Translations under genes and position numbers: made by a program
DNA from: JANQOH01 sp965200095
GTDB taxonomy: Bacteria > Pseudomonadota > Alphaproteobacteria > UBA7887
Assembly (NCBI GenBank): GCA_965200095.1
Contig: OZ241350.1
Span: 186,001 to 250,000, forward strand
Direction: 5' to 3'
DNA length: 64,000 nt
The notes under the pieces: model-generated
What the model was told of the DNA's origin: nothing
Seen by the model: only the letters and a program-made list of their open reading frames with translations
The model's database searches: none
Shown: piece by piece, positions 55,303-64,000 of the stretch
Position numbering within the stretch: position 1 is the stretch's first letter
Layout of the letters: each line of letters opens with the position of its first letter

Positions 55303-57488
55303 TGCGGGTCTCCGGCCATGAAAGCGGGCAGCCAGCGTTCGTGCGCCGCCCGCAACTCACGCAGCGGTATGGCGCCCGCGCCGGCGCAAGTCAACGCCGC
55401 GCCGCCGCTGCGCCCGATCTCGACCGCGGGGACGCCCGCGTCCCGCGCCGCGGCGAGGACCGGCGCCGCGTCCGCCGCGGCGACGACATAGCGCCCCTGG
55501 TCCTCGCCGAACAGCCAGCCGGCGCGGGCGGGGCCGCCGCCGGGCGCGACCAGGGCGGCGCCGATATCTCCGGCGAGCGCCATCTCGGCGACGCATGCAT
55601 AGAGCCCGCCGTCGGAAACATCGTGGCAGCCGAGCGCCGAACCCCCGCGAATCAACCGCCGGACGAGGTCCCCGCTCCGCCGCTCCGCGGCGAGATCGAC
55701 CGCCGGCGGCGGCCCGCAATCGCGCCCCAGAAGCAGACGCGCATAGAGCGACTGGCCGAGATGCCCCGCGTCGCCGGCGGCGCCGACGAGCACCAGCGCG
55801 AGGCCGGGGCCCGGCAGGGCGGCGGTCGCCATCGACGCGAGGTCGTCGATCAGACCGACCGCGCCGATCTGCGGGGTGGGCGGGATGTTGCGCCCGTCGG
55901 TCTCGTTGTAGAAGGACACATTGCCCGAGACCACCGGCATGTCGAGCGCCCGGCACGCCGCCGCCATGCCGCGCAGCGACGCCGTGAACTGGCCCATCAC
56001 GTGCGGCTTTTCGGGGTTGCCGAAATTGAGGCAATCGGTCACCGCCAGCGGGAGGGCGCCCACCGCGGTGAGATTCCGCCAGGCTTCGGCCACCGCCTGC
56101 CGCGCGCCGCTTTCCGGGTCGGCCTCGCAGTAGCGCGGCGTGCAGTCGGCGCACAGCGCCAGTCCGCGGCCGGTCCCGTGGATGCGGACGACGGCGGCGT
56201 CGCCGCCGGGGCGCTGCACGGTGTCCGCCATCACCATGTGGTCGTATTGCTCCCATATCCAGCGCCGGCTGCCGAGGTCGGGACCGCCGAGCAGTTCGAG
56301 CAGGGCGGCGTCGGGAGGCCGCTCCGGCAACGCCGGCAATGGCGGCGGCGGCGGCGGCGCGGCGCGCGGGCGGTCGTATTCGACCCCGGCGGCGAGCGCC
56401 GCGACCGGCATGTCGGCGACTTCGCGCCCCTCGACGCGCAGCGCCAGGCGGCCGGTGTCGGTCACGCGGCCGACGGGGGCGAAATCGAGGTCCCATTTCG
56501 CGAACACCGCGCGGGCGCGCTCCTCGGCGCCGGGGCGCAGCGTCATCAACATGCGCTCCTGGCTTTCCGAAAGCATGAGCTCGTAAGGGGTCATGCCCGC
56601 CTCGCGCGCGGGCACGCGGTCGAGATCGAGGGCGAGACCGGCGCCGGCGCGGGCCGCCATTTCCACCGATGCGGACGCGAGGCCGGCCGCGCCCATGTCC
56701 TGGATCCCCACCACCGCATCGCCCGCCATCAGTTCGAGACACGCTTCGAGGAGGAGTTTTTCGGTGAAGGGATCGCCGACCTGGACGGTAGGGCGGCGCT
56801 CCTCCTCCCCCGTCGCGAAGGACTCCGACGCCATGGACGCGCCGTGGATGCCGTCGCGTCCGGTCTTCGCCCCGACATAGACGACCGTTCCGCCCGCTTC
56901 GCCCGCGGCGGCGCGGAACAGGCGGTCGGCGGGCGCGATCCCCACCGCCATGGCGTTGACGAGGACGTTGCCGTCATAGCGCGGGTCGAAAGCGCATTCG
57001 CCGCCCACCGTCGGCACGCCGACGCAATTGCCGTAGCCGCCGATCCCGCCCACCGCCCCGGCGACGAGATGGCGAGTCTTCGGATGTTCCGGCGCCCCGA
57101 AACGCAGGCAATCGAGGAGGGCGACGGGGCGCGCGCCCATGGTGAACACGTCGCGCAGGATACCGCCCACGCCGGTCGCCGCTCCCTGATAGGGTTCGAT
57201 GTATGACGGGTGGTTGTGGCTCTCCATCTTGAAGACGGCGGCGAGGCCGTCGCCGATGTCCACCGCGCCGGCGTTTTCGCCCGGCCCCTGGATCACCCAC
57301 GGCGCGTCGGTGGGCAGCGCGGCGAGCCATTTCCGCGAAGACTTGTAGGAACAATGCTCGCTCCACATCGCCGCGAACACACCGAGTTCGGTGAGGTTCG
57401 GAGTCCGCCCGAGCGCGACGCGCACGGCGTCGTATTCCTCGGGCGTCAACCCGAGCGCTTCGGCGTCCGCCGCGTCGACGCCGGTCAC
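55269..57488 (-). CDS. purL: Phosphoribosylformylglycinamidine synthase subunit PurL
   Basis: The catalytic synthetase of the PurLQS complex, converting FGAR plus glutamine-derived ammonia and ATP to FGAM. The 739-residue protein is the short (bacterial) form: MWSEHCSYKSSRKWLAALPT near residue 45, KMESHNHPSYIEPYQGAATG with the ATP/substrate His, GVPTVGGECAFD, IQDMGAAGLASASVEMA and GSALGCHDVSDGGLYACVAE. The GTG start overlaps the purQ TGA. The C-terminus runs 34 bases into bolA. purS, also needed, is not visible here. Confidence 0.96.
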   Translation of the reverse strand: MTGVDAADAEALGLTPEEYDAVRVALGRTPNLTELGVFAAMWSEHCSYKSSRKWLAALPTDAPWVIQGPGENAGAVDIGDGLAAVFKMESHNHPSYIEPYQGAATGVGGILRDVFTMGARPVALLDCLRFGAPEHPKTRHLVAGAVGGIGGYGNCVGVPTVGGECAFDPRYDGNVLVNAMAVGIAPADRLFRAAAGEAGGTVVYVGAKTGRDGIHGASMASESFATGEEERRPTVQVGDPFTEKLLLEACLELMAGDAVVGIQDMGAAGLASASVEMAARAGAGLALDLDRVPAREAGMTPYELMLSESQERMLMTLRPGAEERARAVFAKWDLDFAPVGRVTDTGRLALRVEGREVADMPVAALAAGVEYDRPRAAPPPPPPLPALPERPPDAALLELLGGPDLGSRRWIWEQYDHMVMADTVQRPGGDAAVVRIHGTGRGLALCADCTPRYCEADPESGARQAVAEAWRNLTAVGALPLAVTDCLNFGNPEKPHVMGQFTASLRGMAAACRALDMPVVSGNVSFYNETDGRNIPPTPQIGAVGLIDDLASMATAALPGPGLALVLVGAAGDAGHLGQSLYARLLLGRDCGPPPAVDLAAERRSGDLVRRLIRGGSALGCHDVSDGGLYACVAEMALAGDIGAALVAPGGGPARAGWLFGEDQGRYVVAAADAAPVLAAARDAGVPAVEIGRSGGAALTCAGAGAIPLRELRAAHERWLPAFMAGDPQWRWTRARSSS

Positions 57489-58147
57489 AGCGCCGCCTCG
57501 AGCGCAGCGAACAGACGCGCGCCGTCGCCGCCTCCGGGCGCCGGGTCGGCCGCGCGTTCGGGGTGCGGCATCATGCCGAGAACCCGCCGCCCGGGGCCGA
57601 ACACGGCGGCGATGTCGGCGCGCGACCCGTTCGGCGCGCCGTCGGCGTAGCGGAACGCCACCAGCCCGTCGCCTTCCAGCCGCGCCAGGGTTTCGTCGTC
57701 GGCGAAATAGGCGCCGTCGTGGTGGGCGATGGGCATCGATACGGTCTCCCCCGGCGCGAACCCTGCGGTGAAGGGGCTGTCGGTTTCCACCGCCTCGAGC
57801 GCCGTATCGCGGCAGAGAAAGCGCATGTCGCGGTTGCGCAGGAGCGCGCCGGGCAACAGGCCGCATTCGGTGAGCATCTGGAATCCGTTGCAGATTCCGA
57901 GCACCGCGACGCCGGCGCGGGCGCGGGCCGCGACCTCGCGCATGACCGGCGACCGCGCGGCCAGCGCCCCGGCGCGCAGATAGTCGCCCCACGAGAAGCC
58001 GCCGGGCAGCACGATGAGGTCCAGCGGCGGCAGTTCGGTTTCGCGGTGACACAGCCGGCGCGGCGGCGCGCCGCACGCGCTTTCGAGCGCGACGGCCACG
58101 TCGCGGTCGCAATTCGACCCCGGAAACACGATCACCCCCGCGCGCAT
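57485..58147 (-). CDS. purQ: Phosphoribosylformylglycinamidine synthase subunit PurQ
   Basis: Glutaminase subunit feeding ammonia to PurL. The 220-residue class I glutaminase starts MRAGVIVFPGSNCDRDVAVA; the nucleophile Cys is in GVAVLGICNGFQMLTECGLL, the catalytic His and Glu in MMPHPERAA, and GFSWGDYLRAGALAARSP is typical. It overlaps purL by four bases. Upstream, where purS normally lies, there is instead the decayed toxin gene 58132-58413, overlapping this start by 16 bases. Confidence 0.96.
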   Translation of the reverse strand: MRAGVIVFPGSNCDRDVAVALESACGAPPRRLCHRETELPPLDLIVLPGGFSWGDYLRAGALAARSPVMREVAARARAGVAVLGICNGFQMLTECGLLPGALLRNRDMRFLCRDTALEAVETDSPFTAGFAPGETVSMPIAHHDGAYFADDETLARLEGDGLVAFRYADGAPNGSRADIAAVFGPGRRVLGMMPHPERAADPAPGGGDGARLFAALEAAL

Positions 58148-58413
58148 GACGCCCCGCATAGCCGCGCCCTCGCCCGCGCGCAACGCCGGACCATCCCGGT
58201 CGGCAACGCGGTCGGTTCGATGCCGGCCGCGCTGAGGGTATAGAATCCCGCCACCTCCGAACTGCCTTCCGGGACGGCGGCGAACACACGCGCCACCTTG
58301 CGCCGGGCATCCTGGGACGCCTGCCGGCGAATGTATCGGTCGAGATGCTCGGAGCCGCAGTCGAACCCGGAGCGGTCGTGGCGCCGCGCCGGCGCCTCGA
58401 CAGCGAAGGTCAC
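58132..58413 (-). pseudogene. Truncated TacT-like GNAT toxin
   Basis: The first ~78 residues resemble GNAT toxins of the TacT family: VTFAVEAPARRHDRSGFDCG, SEHLDRYIRRQASQDARRKV, ARVFAAVPEGSSEVAGFYTL and SAAGIEPTALPTGMVRR. Intact toxins are about 160-175 residues and continue with the acetyl-CoA loop; here the frame ends in an arginine-rich tail (CARARARLCGASCARG) that overlaps purQ, so the catalytic half is missing. The GTG start overlaps the TGA of the antitoxin gene, as in complete tacAT operons. Deletion or frameshift decay is likely. A short functional protein is possible but not expected to acetylate tRNA. Confidence 0.8.
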
Positions 58414-58703
58414 GCGTCGGCCGTCCTCGAAATCAAGCGCCCATGCGCCGCAAACGCCGCGCGCAGTGCGGCGTTCGGTTCGGGTGGGTCGACAAGGGCA
58501 TCGAAGAACAGGCTCCAGGCCCGGTCGCTGACGACGAACCGCTGGCGTTCGCGGATCGAATGATCGGCAGCCTGGAGCGCATGGCTCACAACGAAGGCCG
58601 ATACTGTCGTGTCCGATAACGCCGCGGCCCGCTCCAGCATGCGCTTTGCGGCGGGGTCGATGCGCATTTGCACGCGTCCGGTTCCGGTCTGGCGGGTCGC
58701 CAT
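58410..58703 (-). CDS. DUF1778 antitoxin, TacA-like
   Basis: A 97-residue ribbon-helix-helix antitoxin: VQMRIDPAAKRMLERAAALS, DTTVSAFVVSHALQAAD and a C-terminal tail (FFDALVDPPEPNAALRAAFA) with the toxin-binding PPxPN motif typical of DUF1778/TacA. It precedes and overlaps the truncated GNAT toxin. The full length is present, so it may still be made and regulate its own promoter, or neutralise related toxins elsewhere. Start ATG 58703 chosen because it gives the usual MATRQ-type beginning. Confidence 0.87.
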   Translation of the reverse strand: MATRQTGTGRVQMRIDPAAKRMLERAAALSDTTVSAFVVSHALQAADHSIRERQRFVVSDRAWSLFFDALVDPPEPNAALRAAFAAHGRLISRTADA

Positions 58704-58833
58704 TGCACGCCCTCCCTTCCGGATTCCGGACACGGATGTAAGCCCCTGCGGCTTGCATGGCAAGCGTCTGTCGCTCTGCAATCCGGTCTTTTCCTGCCTG
58801 GCCGTTCCGTGTGCAGATGTCGAGAGGCCCTCT

Positions 58834-58922
58834 CCCCGGGAGCGCCGGCGTCTCGCCGGCATGTGCGCGAAGCGCGCAACAACGAAAACAGAGATGCCGG
58901 CGGGACGCCGGCGATCCCGGGG
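58834..58922. repeat. REP-like palindromic element, family A, second copy
   Basis: Arms 58834-58862 and 58894-58922 pair with two mismatches over 29 bases and share the core GCGCCGGCGTCTCGCCGGCAT with the element at 38467-38557, including an inner GCGCG-AAG-CGCGC. It lies between the TacA gene and dnaJ, both on the minus strand. Confidence 0.85.
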
Positions 58923-58971
58923 TCAGTCCGACTTTTTCACACTCCCGGCCGGCGGGACCGCATCGACGGAG

Positions 58972-60099
58972 CTAATCCCGCAGGTCTTCCCAGAACTCCT
59001 TGACCCTGGCGAGGAAGCCTTCCGACTCGGGGTGGGCGCCGGGGGCGCCGGCGGCTTCGAAGCGGCGCAGCAGGTCGCGTTGCTCGTCGGTGAGGTCGAC
59101 AGGCGTTTCCACCACGGTCTGCACGAAAAGGTCGCCCGCGCCGGCGCCGCGCAGCACCGGCATTCCCTTGCCGCGCAGGCGAAACCGATGGCCCGTCTGG
59201 GTCCCCGCCGGCACGGTGACCACCGCCCGCTTGCCGTCGAGGGTCGGCACGTCGATGGGGCCGCCGAGCGCGGCGCGCACCATCGGCAGCGGCACGCGGC
59301 AATACAGGTCGCGCCCGTCGCGGGTGAACAGCGGGTGGGCCGCAACGGCGATGAAAATATAGAGGTCGCCGGGCGGCGCGCCGCGCTGGCCCGCGTCTCC
59401 CTCGCCGGCGAGGCGGATACGGGTGCCGTCCTCCACGCCGGCCGGGATGTCGACCTGGAGCTGCTTTTCGCGCGCCACGCGGCCGCTTCCCCGGCAGGCG
59501 CGGCACGGCGACTCGATCACCCGACCGGCGCCCTGGCACCGCGGGCAGGTGCGTTCGATGCTGAAGAACCCCTGCTGGGCGCGGACCTTGCCCTGGCCGC
59601 GACAGGACGCGCACTCGACCGGCCGCGACCCCGCCTCGGCGCCGGACCCGCCGCAAGGGTCGCAGCGGGCGGTCGCGGTCGCGCGTATCGCCGTCCGCTT
59701 GCCGGCGAACGCATCCTCCAGACCGATCTCCAGATCGTAGCGCAGGTCGGCGCCGCGCCCGCGGCGCGTGGGGCGGCTCCGCCCCATGACCTCGCCGAAC
59801 AGGTCGTCGAACACGTCGGCGAAATTCGAGGCGGTGAAGCCGAACCCCGCGCCGCCCCCGCCGGCGCCGGCGCCGTCGAACGCGGCGTGCCCGAAACGGT
59901 CGTAGGCGGCGCGCTTCTCATCGTCGCTGAGTATCTGATAGGCCTCGGACACTTCCTTGAACCGCGCCTCGGCTTCCGCATCGCCGGGGTTGCGGTCCGG
60001 GTGGTAGCGCATCGCCAGTTTGCGGTAGGCGCGCTTCAGCGCCGCGGCGTCCGCCCCGCGCTCGACTCCGAGCGATTCGTAATAGTCCCGCCTGGCCAT
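58972..60099 (-). CDS. dnaJ: Chaperone DnaJ
   Basis: Hsp40 co-chaperone stimulating DnaK ATPase. The 375-residue protein has an intact J domain (residues 1-70; HPD in MRYHPDRNPGD), a Gly/Phe linker (GAGAGGGGAGFGF), four CxxCxGxG zinc repeats (CDPCGGSG, CASCRGQG, CPRCQGAG, CRACRGSG) and the C-terminal beta domains. It lies 24 bases downstream of dnaK, the standard operon. Confidence 0.97.
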   Translation of the reverse strand: MARRDYYESLGVERGADAAALKRAYRKLAMRYHPDRNPGDAEAEARFKEVSEAYQILSDDEKRAAYDRFGHAAFDGAGAGGGGAGFGFTASNFADVFDDLFGEVMGRSRPTRRGRGADLRYDLEIGLEDAFAGKRTAIRATATARCDPCGGSGAEAGSRPVECASCRGQGKVRAQQGFFSIERTCPRCQGAGRVIESPCRACRGSGRVAREKQLQVDIPAGVEDGTRIRLAGEGDAGQRGAPPGDLYIFIAVAAHPLFTRDGRDLYCRVPLPMVRAALGGPIDVPTLDGKRAVVTVPAGTQTGHRFRLRGKGMPVLRGAGAGDLFVQTVVETPVDLTDEQRDLLRRFEAAGAPGAHPESEGFLARVKEFWEDLRD

Positions 60100-60123
60100 G
60101 ACCGGCGACGCGCGGCGGACGGC

Positions 60124-62046
60124 CTAGGCGGACCCGGAGCGCTTGTCGTCGTCGCGCACTTCCTCGTATTCGGCGTCCACCACCTTCGCATCGGCGTCTC
60201 CGCCGCCGGCGGCGCCGGGCGGCGGCGGCTCGTCGGCCTGGGCCTGACTGGCCTTGTACATCGCCTCCCCGAGCTTCATGGACGCCGCCTGCAACGCCTG
60301 GGCGCGGGAGTCGATCGCCGCCGCGTCGTCGCCCGTCATGACGTCCCTGAGGTCGGCGATGGCCGTCTCGATCGCCGTCCGGTCTTCGGCTTCCAGCGAG
60401 TCGCCGTGTTCGGCGAGCGACTTCTCCGTGGTGTGGACGAGCGAATCCGCGTTGTTGCGCTTGTCGATCAGCTCCCGCCGCTTCTTGTCGTCCTCCGCGT
60501 GCTCTTCGGCCTCGCGCACCATGCGCTCGATGTCCGCGTCGCTGAGACCGCCCGACGCCTGGATGCGGATCTGCTGTTCCTTCCCCGTCCCCTTGTCGCG
60601 GGCGGAGACGTTGACGATGCCGTTCGCGTCGATGTCGAAGGCGACTTCGACCTGCGGCACGCCGCGCGGCGCGGGAGGAATGCCGACGAGATCGAATTGC
60701 CCGAGCTGCTTGTTGTCCGCCGCCAGTTCGCGTTCGCCCTGGAAGACCCGGATCGTCACCGCGTTCTGATTGTCCTCCGCGGTCGAAAAGGTCTGGCTCT
60801 TCTTGGTGGGGATCGTGGTGTTCCGGTCGATGAGACGGGTGAACACGCCGCCCAGGGTCTCGATGCCGAGCGACAGCGGCGTCACATCCAGCAGCAGCAC
60901 GTCCTTCACGTCGCCCGACAGCACCGCGCCCTGGATGGCGGCGCCGATGGCGACCACCTCGTCGGGGTTGACGCCGCGATGCGGTTCGCGCCCGAAGAAC
61001 GTCTTGACCGTCTCCATGACCCGGGGGACCCGGGTCATGCCGCCGACGAGCACGACATCGTCGATTTCGTTCGCGGCGAGGCCGGCGTCCTTCAGCGCCG
61101 CGCGGCACGGTTCGACCGTGCGCTGCACGAGGTCGTCGACCAGCGCCTCGAATTTCGCCCGCGTGAATTTCATCGCCAGGTGCTTGGGACCCGACGAATC
61201 GGCGGTGATATAGGGCAGGTTGATTTCGGTCTGGGCAGCGCTCGACAATTCGATCTTGGCTTTTTCCGCCGCCTCCTTGAGGCGCTGCAACGCCAATTTG
61301 TCGTTGCGCAGGTCGATGCCGTTCTCCTTGCGGAATTCGTCGGCGAGATACTCCACGAGCCGCAGGTCAAAGTCTTCACCGCCCAGGAACGTGTCGCCGT
61401 TGGTCGCCTTCACCTCGAACACGCCGTCGCCGATCTCGAGGATCGAGACGTCGAACGTGCCGCCGCCGAGGTCGTACACGGCGATGATCCCGCTCTCCCT
61501 GTTCTCGAGGCCGTAGGCGAGCGACGCCGCGGTGGGCTCGTTGATGATGCGCAGCACTTCGAGGCCGGCGATCTGTCCCGCATCCTTGGTCGCCTGGCGC
61601 TGCGAGTCGTTGAAATATGCGGGAACGGTGATCACCGCCTTCGAAACCGCCTCGCCGAGATGGCGTTCGGCGGTCTCCTTCATTTTTTGCAGGACCATGG
61701 CGCTGATCTGGCTCGGCGCGTGCGCGCCGCCGCCGGCGCGCACCCAGGCGTCGCCATTGTCGGCCTTGACGATCTCGTAGGGCACCATCGCCGCGTCCTT
61801 GCGCACCGTCGGGTCCCCCCAGGGCCTGCCGATCAGTCGCTTGATGGCGAACAGCGTGTTCTCGGGATTGGTGACCGCCTGCCGCTTGGCGGGCTGGCCG
61901 ACCAGTCTCTCATCGTCGGCGAAAGCGACCATCGAGGGCGTGGTGCGCGCGCCCTCGGCGTTCTCGATCACCCGGGCGTCCTTGCCCTCCATGACGGCGA
62001 CGCAGGAATTGGTCGTGCCCAGGTCGATGCCGATGATCTTGCTCAT
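60124..62046 (-). CDS. dnaK: Chaperone DnaK (Hsp70)
   Basis: ATP-dependent chaperone. The 640-residue protein begins MSKIIGIDLGTTNSCVAVME, with IAVYDLGGGTFDVSILEIG, VLVGGMTRVPRV and the substrate-domain DVTPLSLGIETLGGVFT; the C-terminus ends in an acidic tail (DAEYEEVRDDDKRSGSA) with the EEV-like element. The RBS GAGGGG precedes the ATG. A 175-base gap (62047-62221) from grpE has no CIRCE-like TTAGCACTC motif that I can find; it may hold a heat-shock promoter. Confidence 0.98.
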   Translation of the reverse strand: MSKIIGIDLGTTNSCVAVMEGKDARVIENAEGARTTPSMVAFADDERLVGQPAKRQAVTNPENTLFAIKRLIGRPWGDPTVRKDAAMVPYEIVKADNGDAWVRAGGGAHAPSQISAMVLQKMKETAERHLGEAVSKAVITVPAYFNDSQRQATKDAGQIAGLEVLRIINEPTAASLAYGLENRESGIIAVYDLGGGTFDVSILEIGDGVFEVKATNGDTFLGGEDFDLRLVEYLADEFRKENGIDLRNDKLALQRLKEAAEKAKIELSSAAQTEINLPYITADSSGPKHLAMKFTRAKFEALVDDLVQRTVEPCRAALKDAGLAANEIDDVVLVGGMTRVPRVMETVKTFFGREPHRGVNPDEVVAIGAAIQGAVLSGDVKDVLLLDVTPLSLGIETLGGVFTRLIDRNTTIPTKKSQTFSTAEDNQNAVTIRVFQGERELAADNKQLGQFDLVGIPPAPRGVPQVEVAFDIDANGIVNVSARDKGTGKEQQIRIQASGGLSDADIERMVREAEEHAEDDKKRRELIDKRNNADSLVHTTEKSLAEHGDSLEAEDRTAIETAIADLRDVMTGDDAAAIDSRAQALQAASMKLGEAMYKASQAQADEPPPPGAAGGGDADAKVVDAEYEEVRDDDKRSGSA

Positions 62047-62221
62047 TGCGTTTGCCCCTCGGTTCGTAAAGCGGGCCGAGCCGCGCCGGCCTCATCGAGC
62101 GCCGCGCGCGCCCCGTCCGGACGGCCTGGCCCCGCTCGGCGCCGCGCCGTTCCGGTCGTCGCGACATATGGGGCCGGCGCGCCGGCGCCGCAAGCCCCGC
62201 CGGCAAGCGCCCCGCGCGCGG

Positions 62222-62914
62222 TCATTCCGGCTCGCCGTTCCCGTCGCACGCGCCCTTGTCCTTGTCGTCCTTGTCGTCCCGGTCGACCCTGCGGCGCTTC
62301 GCCACCCCCACACGGGCCGGGCGCAGCAGGCGATCGCGAATGCGATAGCCGACCTGGACCACATGAACCACCGCGCCCGGTTCGGCGTCCGCCGCCTCCA
62401 CCTCGAACATCGCCTCGTGGAGATGGTGGTCGAACATCTCGCCGGCCGGGTCGATGCGCACGACGCCGCGGCGCTCGAGGACGGCGTCGAGATTGCGACG
62501 GGTCAGTTCGAGGCCTTCCACGAACGCCTTCGAGTCGGCGGCGGCGCGGACTCCGTCGGGAATGTTGTCGAGGGCGCGCGCCAGGTCGTCGGCCACATCC
62601 ACGACGCCGCGGGCGAAGTCCGAAATCGCGTAGGCCGAGGCCTCCTCGCGCTCCCGCGCCGCCCGCTTGCGCAGGTTTTCGGTCTCGGCGACGGCGCGCA
62701 ACAGACGGTCCTTCAGCGCGGCGGTCCCGGCGGCGGGGTCGTGCGCGGGCCGGTCCTCCGAACCGTCCGGCGGCGCGTCCTCTCCGCCGTTCTCCCCGGG
62801 GGCGGCGTCGGCGGGCGCTTCCGGTTCCGCCGCGCCGCTCCCGGGCGCGGCGTTTTCGTTATCGGGGGCCTCGGGCGCGTCGGGAGCCTCGGGCGGGCGG
62901 GCGGTCGCGGTCAT
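62222..62914 (-). CDS. grpE: Nucleotide exchange factor GrpE
   Basis: Exchange factor for DnaK. The 230-residue protein has a long acidic, alanine-rich N-terminal tail (~1-65), the coiled-coil dimerisation helix (DRLLRAVAETENLRKRAARE), DDLARALDNIP and the beta-domain DPAGEMFDHHLHEAMFEVEA, VVHVVQVGYRIRDRLLRPARV. The last 30 residues are basic/acidic repeats (DKDDKDKGACDG). It lies 45 bases downstream of hrcA and 175 upstream of dnaK, on the same strand. Confidence 0.95.
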   Translation of the reverse strand: MTATARPPEAPDAPEAPDNENAAPGSGAAEPEAPADAAPGENGGEDAPPDGSEDRPAHDPAAGTAALKDRLLRAVAETENLRKRAAREREEASAYAISDFARGVVDVADDLARALDNIPDGVRAAADSKAFVEGLELTRRNLDAVLERRGVVRIDPAGEMFDHHLHEAMFEVEAADAEPGAVVHVVQVGYRIRDRLLRPARVGVAKRRRVDRDDKDDKDKGACDGNGEPE

Positions 62915-62959
62915 CGCTGTCCTTTCGCGGCGGTGGATATCCGGCTGCGGAGACGGGGT

Positions 62960-64000
62960 TCAGTCGAGCAGGCGCGCGATCGCCCTGGCGGTGCAATCGA
63001 CCACGGGGATCACCCGCCCGTAATTGATGCGGGTCGGGCCGATGACGCCGATCGCCCCGATACAGGTCATGCCGTCGCCGTCTCCGGCGGCGGCGCGGTT
63101 CAGCGGCGCGACGATCATCGAGCACCCGGCGAGATCGAACAAGCGGTTCTGCGAGCCGATGAACACCTGCACGCCCTCGCCGCCGAGGGCGGCGTCGATC
63201 AGGCGCACGAGTCCGCGACCGCGTTCGAGCTCGTCGAACATGCGGCGCAGGCGTTCGAGGTCGGACAAGGCCTCGACATCGTCGAACAGTCTGGCCCGCC
63301 CGCGGAGGATGAGGGTAGGGCCGCCGTCGTCCCCGGACAGCACCGCGACCCCGCTGGCCGCCACCCGGCTCGCGAGCTCGTCCAGCGCTACCTTGCGGGC
63401 GTCGAGTTCGTCGACGATCTCGCTTCGCGCCTCGGCGAGGGTCCGCCCCGCGAGACGGGTGTTCAGATAGTTCGCCGCCTCGACCAGCGTCGACGGAGTC
63501 AGGCCGGGCGGGACCGTAATCACCCGGTTTTCCACCAGGCCGCCGGTGAGCACCATGATGGCGAGCGCCTTGCCGGGCTCCAGACCCACGAACTCCACGT
63601 GACGCACGGGCGCTTCGCTCTTCGGCGCCAGCACCAGACCCGTCGCCCCGGTCAGGCCGGAGAGCATTTCCGTCGCCTGGCCGAGGACCTCGTTGAACGC
63701 GCGGCCGTCTCCCGCGCACTGGCCCTCGATGCGCTCGCGCTCGTGGGCGGCCAGGTCTCCCACTTCGAGCAGGCCGTCGACGAACAGCCGCAGCCCGAGG
63801 TCGGTCGGCAGGCGGCCCGCCGATGTGTGGGGCGCATAGAGCAGGCCGAGGTCCTCGAGGTCGGCCATCACGTTGCGCACCGTCGCCGGCGACAGATTCA
63901 TGGGCAGCCGCCGCGACAGGGTGCGCGACCCCACCGGGTCCCCGTTCTCGAAAAAACTCTCGACGATTTTCGAGAAGATAACCCGCGAGCGTTCGTTGAG
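62960..64000 (-). CDS. hrcA: Heat-inducible transcription repressor HrcA, partial (N-terminus outside window)
   Basis: Repressor that binds CIRCE elements and is titrated by GroEL. The visible 347 codons begin at LNERSRVIFSKIVESFFENG within the winged-helix domain, then PVGSRTLSRRLPMNLSPATV, RNVMADLEDLGLLYAPHTSA, the GAF-like domain and a C-terminus NYGRVIPVVDCTARAIARLL. The start lies beyond the right edge. It heads hrcA-grpE-dnaK-dnaJ. Its own control region, where CIRCE would be expected, is outside the window. Confidence 0.95.
   Translation of the reverse strand, partial: LNERSRVIFSKIVESFFENGDPVGSRTLSRRLPMNLSPATVRNVMADLEDLGLLYAPHTSAGRLPTDLGLRLFVDGLLEVGDLAAHERERIEGQCAGDGRAFNEVLGQATEMLSGLTGATGLVLAPKSEAPVRHVEFVGLEPGKALAIMVLTGGLVENRVITVPPGLTPSTLVEAANYLNTRLAGRTLAEARSEIVDELDARKVALDELASRVAASGVAVLSGDDGGPTLILRGRARLFDDVEALSDLERLRRMFDELERGRGLVRLIDAALGGEGVQVFIGSQNRLFDLAGCSMIVAPLNRAAAGDGDGMTCIGAIGVIGPTRINYGRVIPVVDCTARAIARLLD

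Noticed and set aside
58926..58971. Terminator after dnaJ
   Set aside because: A small CCCG/CGGG hairpin exists, but no T-run follows it on the minus strand.
58609..63027. 1472-codon plus-strand frame across dnaJ, dnaK and grpE
   Set aside because: It is antisense to three certain housekeeping genes, crosses their spacers and has no recognisable domain.

Overview
The window is chromosomal DNA of very high GC content, roughly 70% by eye, from an alphaproteobacterium, most plausibly a Rhodospirillales-like lineage. The evidence is gene order and content: hrcA-grpE-dnaK-dnaJ, purQ-purL-bolA-grxD, fabD-fabG-acpP-fabF-mltG, aroK-aroB-CNNM, a YbjN/ProC pair and UbiK. Codon use is strongly GC3-biased. 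Many same-strand neighbours overlap in an ATGA or GTGA manner (lgt/midA, midA/pgeF, amidase/xerD, aroK/aroB, YCF48/MMPL, kinase/regulator, purQ/purL), which indicates dense translationally coupled operons.

Layout. 1-6.1 kb: proC (cut by the window edge) and ybjN, ubiK, then hldD and lgt-midA-pgeF-lipoprotein. 6.1-9.2 kb: an orphan NHLP-leader peptide precursor with its own promoter, a MetE-C-like protein and an amidase. 9.2-15.1 kb: xerD, a secreted repeat protein and a small membrane protein, divergent from aroK-aroB-CNNM transporter. 15.1-16.3 kb: tRNA-Val(GAC) and a DUF7662/PIN toxin-antitoxin module with two promoters and palindromes. 16.3-19.9 kb: YHS protein, di-heme oxidoreductase, a MetF-like reductase and a DUF1223 protein. 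20-27.1 kb: fatty-acid synthesis cluster followed by mltG and acnA. 27.2-29.4 kb: one AT-richer foreign gene combining a restriction-endonuclease-like domain with a PIN-like domain, a defence candidate. 29.4-38.1 kb: cytochrome P450 divergent from a DUF1302-DUF1329-YCF48-MMPL envelope cluster. 38.1-43.9 kb: an island with a 4.2-kb autotransporter gene, a 13-bp tandem repeat in its leader, two families of palindromic repeats and a 108-bp direct repeat on each side. 43.9-46.8 kb: a two-component system whose NtrC-like regulator has lost GAFTGA. 46.8-52.4 kb: oxidoreductases, a hydrolase and small proteins, including a degenerate nucleotide-cyclase-like tail-anchored protein. 52.4-58.7 kb: NosR-like flavo/Fe-S membrane protein, grxD, bolA, purL, purQ and a decayed TacA-TacT module. 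58.8-64 kb: palindromic repeat, then dnaJ, dnaK, grpE and hrcA (cut by the window edge).

Most of the window is housekeeping: proline, aromatic amino acid, fatty-acid and purine synthesis, lipoprotein maturation and protein folding. Accessory DNA sits at a few points: the peptide precursor at 6.2 kb, the toxin-antitoxin module beside the tRNA, the foreign nuclease gene, the autotransporter island and the TacAT remnant. The P450, the 2Fe-2S reductase, the hydrolase, the SDR and the MMPL/DUF1302 cluster suggest a capacity to process hydrophobic compounds, but the sequence does not identify a substrate.
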